Origin: Bacillota bacterium
GTDB lineage: Bacteria; Bacillota; Clostridia; DSM-8532
DNA: 64,000 nucleotides
NCBI GenBank assembly: GCA_023415825.1
Contig: JAEZJF010000013.1
Coordinates: 1-64,000 of the forward strand
Direction of reading: 5' to 3'
This document shows, in pieces, positions 16,317-23,396 of this stretch. The stretch's first letter is position 1. The number at the start of each line of letters is the position of its first letter. The notes beneath the pieces are model-generated. The model ran no database searches. It worked only from the letters and a program-made list of their open reading frames with translations, and was not told the origin of the DNA. Made by a program: the position numbers and the translations under genes.

Positions 16317-16649
16317 TTATTCAATAACAAACGCACCATTACTGAATTTTACTTTTGAGACCGTCTCCACATAAAGCTCATGATTTCTTTTGCATTTATG
16401 GTGTAATATATCTCCCTCAAAGATTTCTCGACCATCCTTGTCATACAGACCTGTGAACTGTCCGACTGTGTCTGGAATAACCTCAATCATTTCCATATTG
16501 AATTTTCCATCAGTACATTCAGATATATTACAGCTATCGCTGATAATGTAGCACCCTTTTTTACCGTTTATCATGCTGTTGGTGATCATATCGCCATATA
16601 CCCATTCGCCGTCATTTGCTCGTTTGCCCCTGAATTTAATCTCCCTCAA
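16317..16649 (-). CDS. YopX-family protein (phage-type orphan)
   Basis: A 110-residue protein of the YopX family, common in prophages of Bacillota. Signature parts are REIKFRGK at the very start, EWVYGD, and DTVGQFTGLYDKDGREIFEGD in the middle; the C-terminus is the usual V-K-x-x-N-G-A-F strand. I place the start at the TTG at 16649 because GGGAGG lies 9 bases upstream and family members begin M-R-E-I-K-F-R-G-K; an ATG 8 codons earlier has no site. No other phage gene is near, so it looks like a stray phage gene. Function unknown. Confidence 0.8.
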   Translation of the reverse strand: MREIKFRGKRANDGEWVYGDMITNSMINGKKGCYIISDSCNISECTDGKFNMEMIEVIPDTVGQFTGLYDKDGREIFEGDILHHKCKRNHELYVETVSKVKFSNGAFVIE

Positions 16650-16815
16650 AACATCCTGCCTCCCTTTTGCCATAAATGTACTAAAATAGCGTATATTTAG
16701 TACATTTAAGAAAATCAGACTTGATATCTTTCTTCCGTTGTGATGATAATGTTATACCATTCTTGGTCTTTTTTTACATGACTAGGCTGATTCAATTTTA
16801 GCATGATCATTTTTA

Positions 16816-16861
16816 TTTATCAACACAAAATAAAAATAATTTTTTATTTTGTGTTGATAAA
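16816..16861. promoter_or_regulatory. Perfect 21-bp inverted repeat (candidate operator)
   Basis: Arms TTTATCAACACAAAATAAAA(A) and the exact complement are separated by only TAAT. The right arm overlaps the -35 box of the promoter that reads into nagA. No rightward gene ends just upstream, so a terminator is not needed here. It is a good candidate operator, perhaps for the RpiR regulator encoded in the same operon. Confidence 0.65.
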
Positions 16862-16882
16862 AGATATTTTCAGTGATAACAT
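16854..16882 (+). promoter_or_regulatory. Candidate sigma-A promoter for the nagA operon
   Basis: TTGATA (16854-16859), 17-base spacer, TAACAT (16877-16882), followed by a leader of about 45 bases to the nagA start. The -35 lies inside the right arm of the inverted repeat at 16816-16861. Confidence 0.6.
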
Positions 16883-16931
16883 ATGTGCTAGATAGGTGTG
16901 TAGCCGAGATTTATCAGAGGAGAATGCAGAA

Positions 16932-18083
16932 ATGAGAAAACTGATGCTAGTTAATGGCAGGGTCTTTGATGGCTATCAATTTATTGGATATAAAGATATC
17001 CTGATCGAGGGAAATAAAGTGGCGGGATTACAGGACCAAATAAGTTCTGATTGCGGCAGGATAGATGTAAAGGATATGATTGTCTGTCCCGGCTTTATCG
17101 ATCTACACACCCATGGAGCATTGGGCTGGGATTTCACCAACGCTAACAGTGATGGCCTTAGTAAGGTCTGTTATTTTTTCGGTGAACATGGAGTAACCAA
17201 TTTTTTAGCAACTGCGCATACTGCGGAAAGTCAAAAAATAAGATCATGTCTTCGTCAAATTGCCCTGTTCAAGGAGAAAAAGCATGTTTATGACAATATC
17301 CTCGGCGTACATTTGGAAGGCCCTTTCATTAATGAGAAAAGAAAGGGAGCAATGAATGAGCAATATATCCGGCTGCCTTCCATAGAGAACTATGATGAGC
17401 TTGTATCAGGCTATGAGGATATAATAAAAACAATAACCCTGGCACCTGAAATGACGGGGGCGCCGCAGTTGATAAAATACTTGAAAGCAAGAGGTATTTA
17501 TGTTTCGCTGGGCCATAGTGCTGCTACCTATGATGAAACATTGGAGGCTGTCAATTACGGGGCTAATAGAGCAACGCACCTTTTTAATGCCATGAGTGCC
17601 TTAAATCACAGAGAACCGGGTATAGCAGGCGGTGTTCTGGACTGCAGAGATGTTTTTGTTGAAATGATTGCAGATGGAAACCATCTGCATCCGGCTGTAA
17701 TAAGGTTGGTCTATAAGATCAAAGGTCCTGACAGATGCGTTATTGTGAGTGACTCTGTAGAACCGGCCGGCCTAGAGGATGGGGAATATAATATTGGTGG
17801 GAAAACGGTTGTTATGAAGGATCAGATATGCAGACAAAAAGGAAGCGACACTCTCTGCGGAAGCACCATCACATTGGATCAGTCGGTCAGAAACCTAATA
17901 ACAATGGGAATTGATATGGAGGGTGCGCTTAAGATGGTCACGTCCAATCCTGCGGCAGCAATAGGCTTAAAGGACAAGAAAGGCGAACTTAAGCCAGGCT
18001 GTGATGCCGATATTGTGGTATTGGACAAGAATCTTAATGTGGTTTTGACCATCATCCGTGGAGAGATACTAAAAGACAGATGA
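16932..18083 (+). CDS. nagA: N-acetylglucosamine-6-phosphate deacetylase
   Basis: A 383-residue NagA with canonical motifs: GFIDLHTHGALGWDF, LGVHLEGPFIN with the metal Glu, LGHSAATYDE, ATHLFNAMSAL and IVSDSVEPAG with the catalytic Asp. It removes acetate from GlcNAc-6-phosphate, giving glucosamine-6-phosphate for NagB. The ATG at 16932 follows AGAGGAGA, whereas an upstream GTG has no site. It leads an operon with two ROK kinases and an RpiR regulator. With nearby NanE and NanA-like genes it completes the usual sialic acid/ManNAc route apart from a canonical NagB. It is clearly more typical than the NagA-like paralog at 6469. Confidence 0.92.
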   Translation: MRKLMLVNGRVFDGYQFIGYKDILIEGNKVAGLQDQISSDCGRIDVKDMIVCPGFIDLHTHGALGWDFTNANSDGLSKVCYFFGEHGVTNFLATAHTAESQKIRSCLRQIALFKEKKHVYDNILGVHLEGPFINEKRKGAMNEQYIRLPSIENYDELVSGYEDIIKTITLAPEMTGAPQLIKYLKARGIYVSLGHSAATYDETLEAVNYGANRATHLFNAMSALNHREPGIAGGVLDCRDVFVEMIADGNHLHPAVIRLVYKIKGPDRCVIVSDSVEPAGLEDGEYNIGGKTVVMKDQICRQKGSDTLCGSTITLDQSVRNLITMGIDMEGALKMVTSNPAAAIGLKDKKGELKPGCDADIVVLDKNLNVVLTIIRGEILKDR

Positions 18084-18117
18084 TCTTACCAAATAGCATT
18101 TATGAGAGGTTAGGAAG

Positions 18118-19005
18118 ATGAAGATTCTAGCTCTTGACATAGGTGGAACAGCCATTAAAGCGGGGATTTTTAAAGAAAATGGTATAATTGACGAAACTAC
18201 TGAATATCAAACCAATCGTCATGAGGGCGGTCAAAAGCTCATGGAGCGTATTCTCGAGATAACAAACAGCTACAGGGGAATTGACCGCATTGGCATCAGC
18301 GCTACCGGACAGATTGATTCTGCGAGCGGCAGTGTGATTTATGGGACAGACAGTCTCCCGGGCTGGCCGGGAACAAGAATTAAAGAGCTGATTGAAAAAA
18401 GCATGGGCGTTCATGTAGCAGTAGAAAATGATGCCAATGCTGCTGCATTAGGCGAAGCCTATTACGGCAGCGGTAGAGGAATTCCAGATTTTTTATGCCT
18501 GACTTATGGTACTGGTGTCGGGGGCGCCATTATACAATCGGGGAGGATTTATAGGGGGTCATCGGGCTCTGCTGCAGAATTTGGCCATATTATCACCCAT
18601 GTCGGCGGCCGCAAATGTATGTGCGGAGGATATGGGTGTTATGAAGAATACGCTTCTGCAACGGTACTCTGCAAAAATGTAGCTGAGGCGTTGGGAATCA
18701 AGGAAATAGATGGCCGGGAGGTCTTCCGGCTGCTTTCTGAAAAAAATGCTGATGTTAAAAAGCAGGTAGACGGCTGGATAAATGAAGTTGTCACAGGGCT
18801 TGTTTCTCTTGTTTACATTTTTAATCCCTCATGTATCATATTGGGTGGAGGAGTGATGAGCCAACCCTATATCATCGATGCTGTAGAGAAAAGCTTGCCA
18901 AGCCATGTCATGCCCAGCTTCAGGAAGCTATCTATAAAAAAAGCATCCCTTGGTAATTTGGCAGGCCTATATGGTGCCATGCATTCGGTAATGAATCTTG
19001 ATTGA
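18118..19005 (+). CDS. ROK-family sugar kinase, copy 1 (ManNAc kinase candidate)
   Basis: A 295-residue ROK kinase. The ATP phosphate loop LALDIGGTAIKAGI is near residue 4, the catalytic Asp lies in VENDANAAALGEA, the linker GTGVGGAII follows, and a zinc motif C-M-C-G-G-Y-G-C-Y-E is near 166. There is no N-terminal HTH, so it is an enzyme, not a repressor. In an operon with NagA and next to NanE, N-acetylmannosamine kinase (NanK) is the best guess; GlcNAc kinase or glucokinase remain possible. A TTG in the last codons overlaps a possible early start of the next ROK gene. Confidence 0.85.
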   Translation: MKILALDIGGTAIKAGIFKENGIIDETTEYQTNRHEGGQKLMERILEITNSYRGIDRIGISATGQIDSASGSVIYGTDSLPGWPGTRIKELIEKSMGVHVAVENDANAAALGEAYYGSGRGIPDFLCLTYGTGVGGAIIQSGRIYRGSSGSAAEFGHIITHVGGRKCMCGGYGCYEEYASATVLCKNVAEALGIKEIDGREVFRLLSEKNADVKKQVDGWINEVVTGLVSLVYIFNPSCIILGGGVMSQPYIIDAVEKSLPSHVMPSFRKLSIKKASLGNLAGLYGAMHSVMNLD

Positions 19006-19066
19006 GTTTTTTCTTTCAAATATAATTGATTGTAATAGCATATTAAAAATTGACGAAATAGGCGGG

Positions 19067-19972
19067 GTGGATGATATAAAAATACTGGCTCTTGATCTGG
19101 GTGGAACAATGATAAAGTCCGCGATTGTGGATGAAGACGGTCAACTGTCACAGGAAAATGAGGTTCCGTCACAAGGGAAACAGGGCGGGGATAAGCTTCT
19201 TGAAAATGCTTTTTCTCTTGTGAGGCAATATACCGGGTATGATCGTATCGGTATAAGCACCACCGGGCAGGTCAATATAAAAGATGGCTCCATACGATAT
19301 GCCAATGAAAATGTACCCTGTTATACAGGAAAGCCTGTCAAGGAGTTCTTCCAGAATGAATTTCATGTTCCTACCGCCGTACTTAACGATGTTCATGCCG
19401 CCGCACTTGGAGAGGCTATTTACGGAGCAGGTAAAAGCTATCAGGATTTTCTCTGTTTGACTTATGGAACAGGAGTCGGAGGCGCAATCATCATTAATAA
19501 GCAGGTGTATTTTGGTGGCTTTGGCGTAGCAGGTGAGTTTGGGCATATCCTTACCCATGCCGGGGGCTTAGAGTGCGGCTGTGGTCAAAAGGGATGCTAT
19601 GAGCAATACGCTTCAACCGCCGCTCTGGTAAAAAGGGCCCTGGAAGCTGATCCGGAATGTGTAAATGGCAGGGTCGTATTTGAAAAACACTATGAGAGAG
19701 ATAACAAAATAATACAAATTGTAGATGAATGGATTGAAGAAATTCTTCTTGGACTGGTTACGTTGATTCCTGTATTTAATCCCCAATGCATTGTCCTTGG
19801 GGGCGGTATAATGAATGAAGACTATATTTTGAAAACCATAAACGGTAAAATATACGGTTATCTGAACCCTGGCCATCTCGGAGTAAAAATAGTCAAGGCA
19901 GATCTGGGCAACCGGGCCGGGCTGCTTGGTGCCAGCGTATGGAGTAATCAGCCCAAAGGAGGGTATCAATGA
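19067..19972 (+). CDS. ROK-family sugar kinase, copy 2
   Basis: A 301-residue ROK kinase, paralog of the preceding gene. It has LALDLGGTMIKSAI at the start, VLNDVHAAALGEA with the catalytic Asp (the usual N of N-D-x-N is His), GTGVGGAII, and a full zinc motif C-G-C-G-Q-K-G-C-Y-E. I start it at the GTG at 19067, directly before the first strand, as in the paralog; it has only a weak site (GGCGGGG). A TTG at 18998 would add 23 residues unlike the family. Its 3' end overlaps the RpiR gene (ATGA). Two kinases side by side may serve ManNAc and GlcNAc. Confidence 0.82.
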   Translation: MDDIKILALDLGGTMIKSAIVDEDGQLSQENEVPSQGKQGGDKLLENAFSLVRQYTGYDRIGISTTGQVNIKDGSIRYANENVPCYTGKPVKEFFQNEFHVPTAVLNDVHAAALGEAIYGAGKSYQDFLCLTYGTGVGGAIIINKQVYFGGFGVAGEFGHILTHAGGLECGCGQKGCYEQYASTAALVKRALEADPECVNGRVVFEKHYERDNKIIQIVDEWIEEILLGLVTLIPVFNPQCIVLGGGIMNEDYILKTINGKIYGYLNPGHLGVKIVKADLGNRAGLLGASVWSNQPKGGYQ

Positions 19973-20820
19973 GTGCTGATATTTTTACACTCATCAAAGC
20001 CAACTATAATATTTTTACAAAGGCTGAAAAGAAGGTCGCAGACTTTATCATGGCTGATCCCAGAAGGGTATTGTATATGTCGATCACCGATTTGGCTGAT
20101 GCCTGTGATGTAGGAGACACAAGTGTTTTCCGCTTCTGCAGAGATTTGAAATTAAAGGGTTATCAGGACTTTAAGGTTATGGTAGCTCAAAGCCTGGGGT
20201 CGGATAATGACACCTCCCAGATTACAGGTATGGTGCAGCCCGAGGACAGCACCGAGGTCATGGTCAAAAAGCTGCTTTCCACCAATGTAAGTGCTTTAAA
20301 TGAAACCTATGACCTGATCAATATAGAAAAGATCCAGAAAACAGTTGATTGGATGCTGGAGTCCCAGCGCATCGTATTTTTTGGAGTAGGTGCGTCCTTA
20401 ATTACCGCAATGGATGCCTGTAACAAGTTCATGCGTATCATACCCAATGTTACCATGACCATGGACGCGCACCTTCAGACTATGTCTGCCGCTCTCCTTT
20501 CTGATAAGGATCTGGCCGTGATTTTTTCCTATTCGGGTTCCACAAAGGATACCATTGATATGGCCAGGCTTGCCAAATCGCGGAATACTAAAGTAATTGC
20601 CATTACGAAGTTCGCAAAATCCCCACTGACTGAATATGCTGATCTTGTCTTGCTATGCGGCTCCAATGAAGGCCCCCTCCAAGGCGGATCCCTTTCTGCC
20701 AAGCTTTCCCAGCTGTTTCTTCTGGATGTGCTTTATATGGAATACTTTCAAAGAACCCTGGATAAATCAAAGCATAATAAGGAATTTACGGCTAATGCTA
20801 TTTCAGAAAAGCTGTATTAA
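19969..20820 (+). CDS. RpiR-family transcriptional regulator
   Basis: A 283-residue regulator with an N-terminal RpiR helix-turn-helix (residues 1-80, including FTKAEKKVADFIM and SVFRFCRDLKLKGYQDFK) and a C-terminal SIS sugar-phosphate-binding domain (RIVFFGVGASLITAMDA, then IFSYSGSTKDTIDMARLAK near 185-200). SIS regulators of this type sense amino-sugar phosphates such as ManNAc-6P or GlcNAc-6P. Its start overlaps the stop of the second ROK kinase, and the operon ends at the hairpin 20824-20858. It probably controls the nagA-ROK operon and maybe nanE; the inverted repeat at 16816-16861 is a candidate site. Confidence 0.9.
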   Translation: MSADIFTLIKANYNIFTKAEKKVADFIMADPRRVLYMSITDLADACDVGDTSVFRFCRDLKLKGYQDFKVMVAQSLGSDNDTSQITGMVQPEDSTEVMVKKLLSTNVSALNETYDLINIEKIQKTVDWMLESQRIVFFGVGASLITAMDACNKFMRIIPNVTMTMDAHLQTMSAALLSDKDLAVIFSYSGSTKDTIDMARLAKSRNTKVIAITKFAKSPLTEYADLVLLCGSNEGPLQGGSLSAKLSQLFLLDVLYMEYFQRTLDKSKHNKEFTANAISEKLY

Positions 20821-20823
20821 ATA

Positions 20824-20858
20824 AAAAGGGTTGTTCCAAATCTTGGAACAACCCTTTT
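20824..20858. terminator. Intrinsic terminator, bidirectional
   Basis: Perfect 16-bp stem AAAAGGGTTGTTCCAA with its complement and a 3-base loop, ending in TTTT. It closes the nagA-ROK-RpiR operon and the leftward lyase gene at 20879. Confidence 0.92.
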
Positions 20859-20878
20859 AAAATGTATGGAGGGAGCAT

Positions 20879-21796
20879 TTATAACGCTTTGCTGCTTTCT
20901 ACAGCTTTTCTAATATCCTGGTAGAGCTGGCGGATGGCGGGATCTTTTTCATCCACAGGCAGGAAAGGCAGACGTGGATCACCTATATCGCAGCCGTCAA
21001 GACGCACAATGGTTTTAACCGCTCCATAGAGGGAAGGGAATGAAATAAGCCGATAAATAAGGCTTGTGATAACGGCCTGCAGTTCCTGAGCCTTGGTGAG
21101 CTCCCCGCGGTCGATGAGTTCTTCCAGCTTGAGATACAGCTCAGGCATTGCTCCGTATGTGCCGCCGATACCGGCATCTGCTCCTAAGACACGGCCTGCC
21201 AGATATTGTTCATCAGGCCCGTTAAAGACAATAAAATCCTTACCGCCGGCCTGCTTGAAGCGTAGTATGTCATGGGCGGCCTCAGAGGAATTCTTTATGC
21301 CTGCTACACGTTCATTTTTCAGCATCCGGTTGAAAAGGTTCATGGAAAGACTGTATCCGGTAAGCTGGGGAATGTTATAAATAAAAAAGGGAAGATCAGC
21401 GGCTTCAGTAATCTCTGTCCAGTGACGGAAAATACCCTCCTCGCTTGGACGGTAATAAACGCAAGGAACAGCGGAAGTTGCATGAGCACCGCTTTTCTCG
21501 GCATGGCGGGCAAGGTCCGCCGAATGTCTGGTTGAGGCAGTACCCACATGAACGATAATGTTCATCTCGTTGCCGACTTCTTCCATAACGGCTTCCAAAA
21601 CCTGTTTACGTTCATCGTTATCCAGCAGAAAGCCCTCGCCGGTGCTGCCGCATACATAAAGGCTCTTAACACCTTTGTTCAGAAAATAGCGGGAAAAGGC
21701 TTTTGTGGCCTTAAGGTCCAGGGAGCCATCCTTTGCAAATGGCGTATTAAATGCCACAGTTACATTACGAAACCTTGAAACATCATATTTGGACAC
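20879..21796 (-). CDS. N-acetylneuraminate lyase-like DapA-family aldolase
   Basis: A 305-residue class I aldolase. CGSTGEGFLL gives the phosphate loop near residue 49, FFIYNIPQLTGYSLS the catalytic Tyr, and VAGIKNSSE the Schiff-base Lys. The Y-N-I-P-x-L-T-G form resembles sialic acid lyases. The start is a GTG at 21796 with AGGAG 9 bases upstream. It is divergent from NanE and next to the NagA/ROK/RpiR operon, which supports NanA: Neu5Ac to ManNAc plus pyruvate. Dihydrodipicolinate synthase or another 2-keto acid aldolase cannot be excluded by motif reading alone. Confidence 0.8.
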   Translation of the reverse strand: MSKYDVSRFRNVTVAFNTPFAKDGSLDLKATKAFSRYFLNKGVKSLYVCGSTGEGFLLDNDERKQVLEAVMEEVGNEMNIIVHVGTASTRHSADLARHAEKSGAHATSAVPCVYYRPSEEGIFRHWTEITEAADLPFFIYNIPQLTGYSLSMNLFNRMLKNERVAGIKNSSEAAHDILRFKQAGGKDFIVFNGPDEQYLAGRVLGADAGIGGTYGAMPELYLKLEELIDRGELTKAQELQAVITSLIYRLISFPSLYGAVKTIVRLDGCDIGDPRLPFLPVDEKDPAIRQLYQDIRKAVESSKAL

Positions 21797-21907
21797 AGAA
21801 CAACACTCCTTTTATGGTGCTATTTAAAATCTGGGTTCTTCTTTTGATTCTAGCATTTTCAGGGTCCCAAGGCAATACAAAAATAAATATTTTTTTCATA
21901 ATTAGAA

Positions 21908-21936
21908 TTGAAAAAAGAAATTACCTGTGTTATGAT
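21908..21936 (+). promoter_or_regulatory. Sigma-A promoter for nanE
   Basis: TTGAAA (21908-21913), 17-base spacer, TATGAT (21931-21936). Transcription would start near 21943, leaving a leader of about 17 bases before the GTG start at 21960. Confidence 0.7.
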
Positions 21937-21959
21937 GAGAGAAAATCAAAAATCCGGCG

Positions 21960-22658
21960 GTGAATAAATTGCGTAATGAAACAATAGAGAAGATACGAGG
22001 CAAGCTTATTGTATCCTGTCAGGCTCTGGCAGATGAACCCTTGTATAGCTCGTTTATCATGTCAAGAATGGCGTATGCGGCTATGCTGGGCGGCGCATCA
22101 GGCATCAGAGCCAATACGGTTGAGGATATTACTGAAATAAAAAAAGCAGTTGATTTACCGATTATAGGGCTTATTAAAAGAGTATATCCAGGTTCGTGCA
22201 GCAATCTCTATATAACCCCTACCATTAAGGAAGTGGAGGAGCTTATTGCATGCGGTGTTGACATTATTGCCATCGATGCAACCTCAAGACCCAGGCCAGA
22301 TGGCAGGACATTGGATGAGATGTTTAAATTAATTAGGGAAAAATACCCTGATCAGCTCTTTATGGCTGATTGCGCCACCTTTGAGGAAGGCATCCACGCT
22401 GCAGAAATCGGATTTGATCTTGTGGGCACTACTTTATCGGGTTATACGGCTGAATCGGCGGGAGCAGAATTGCCGAACATACCCTTAATGAAAAAGCTGG
22501 TGGAGAATTTATCAGTACCTGTTATTGCCGAAGGAGGCATATGGTCTCCTGAGCAGCTCAGAGAAGCCATGGATGCCGGAGTAACCGCGGCTGTGGTGGG
22601 CTCGGCCATCACAAGACCCATGGAGATTACCAAACATTTTCTTGAGGCACTAAAATAA
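21960..22658 (+). CDS. nanE: N-acetylmannosamine-6-phosphate 2-epimerase
   Basis: A 232-residue NanE of the ribulose-phosphate-binding barrel type, normal length. Signatures are IRGKLIVSCQALADEPLY at the start, GLIKRVYPG, IAIDATSRPRPDGRTL, MADCATFEEG and DLVGTTLSGYT; the C-terminus has VIAEGGIWSPEQ. It converts ManNAc-6-phosphate to GlcNAc-6-phosphate, the step between the ROK kinase and NagA. The start is a GTG with a weak site and a very short leader behind a good promoter. It is divergent from the NanA-like gene, giving a compact sialic acid module. Confidence 0.93.
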   Translation: MNKLRNETIEKIRGKLIVSCQALADEPLYSSFIMSRMAYAAMLGGASGIRANTVEDITEIKKAVDLPIIGLIKRVYPGSCSNLYITPTIKEVEELIACGVDIIAIDATSRPRPDGRTLDEMFKLIREKYPDQLFMADCATFEEGIHAAEIGFDLVGTTLSGYTAESAGAELPNIPLMKKLVENLSVPVIAEGGIWSPEQLREAMDAGVTAAVVGSAITRPMEITKHFLEALK

Positions 22659-22691
22659 ATTTCAGGCAACACATAGTAATAATCCTAATCA

Positions 22692-22726
22692 AAAGCCCCT
22701 TCAGCTTCACAAGCTAAAGGGGCTTT
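22692..22726. terminator. Bidirectional intrinsic terminator
   Basis: AAAGCCCCTT and AAGGGGCTTT enclose an inner AGCTT/AAGCT stem. It lies between convergent nanE and the SGNH hydrolase gene. Confidence 0.9.
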
Positions 22727-22729
22727 CAA

Positions 22730-23368
22730 TCATTTTAATAATTCTTCAACCTTTTTGGTAAGTGCCAAGCCCAATGATTGATGGGCGGTTTTGGTAAGAT
22801 GCATGCCATCCCGGGAACTCATCTCACAGAAGGGTGCAGCATCCATAAAATCACAATGGAGCCATCTTGCAACGTCGGAGAAGTGCTTGGCAAGATCACG
22901 GCTTTTTTGGATGCATCCGTCGCCCATTTCTTCGGAGAAGATTCCCCCAGTGACATCGGATGTAATGGGAGGAGGTACAACGAGTAATATTCTGGGCTTT
23001 TTACGCCAGCAGGCCGTTTGCTGTGCCTTTAACGTAAGCCTGCTAAGACCGTCTGCTATATTTTTGGCTGTTGCGCTGAAGCGCTGCTTGGTGTCGTTGG
23101 TGCCCAGCATGATGATCAATAAATCAATTGGATTATGTGTCTTGAGGCAGGGACATATATACTGAATTCCAGATAGTCCTTCTCCAAGGGGATCGTCAAA
23201 TACAGCGGTTCGGCCGGGGAGCCCTTCTTCAATAACCGTGAAATGATCACCAAGCTCTTTTGCCAATACGCCTGTCCAACGCAGTTCATCCTCAAACCTG
23301 CCATTTGTGTTCACATCATAACCATAGGTGTTTGAATCTCCGAAGCAGAGAACACGTTTTTTAACCAT
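22730..23368 (-). CDS. SGNH/GDSL-type esterase (arylesterase/acyl-sugar esterase-like)
   Basis: A 212-residue SGNH hydrolase without a signal peptide. Block I is LCFGDSNTYGY with Ser12, GLPGRTAVFDDP carries the Gly, MLGTNDTK the Asn, and RDGMHLTKTAH the Asp/His pair. The complete triad contrasts with the homologous gene at 15576. The G-L-x-G-R-T form matches arylesterase-like members that deacylate small substrates. Beside the sialic acid genes, removal of O-acetyl groups from sialic acids or amino sugars is plausible but not shown. AGGAG precedes the ATG by 7 bases. Confidence 0.82.
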   Translation of the reverse strand: MVKKRVLCFGDSNTYGYDVNTNGRFEDELRWTGVLAKELGDHFTVIEEGLPGRTAVFDDPLGEGLSGIQYICPCLKTHNPIDLLIIMLGTNDTKQRFSATAKNIADGLSRLTLKAQQTACWRKKPRILLVVPPPITSDVTGGIFSEEMGDGCIQKSRDLAKHFSDVARWLHCDFMDAAPFCEMSSRDGMHLTKTAHQSLGLALTKKVEELLK

Positions 23369-23396
23369 GCGATTACTCCTGTATATGGGTTGTTCC

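Noticed and set aside
20879..21796. Assignment as dihydrodipicolinate synthase (dapA)
   Set aside because: The Y-N-I-P-x-L-T-G form and the position next to nanE and the ROK kinases fit a sialic acid lyase better; lysine biosynthesis genes are absent.
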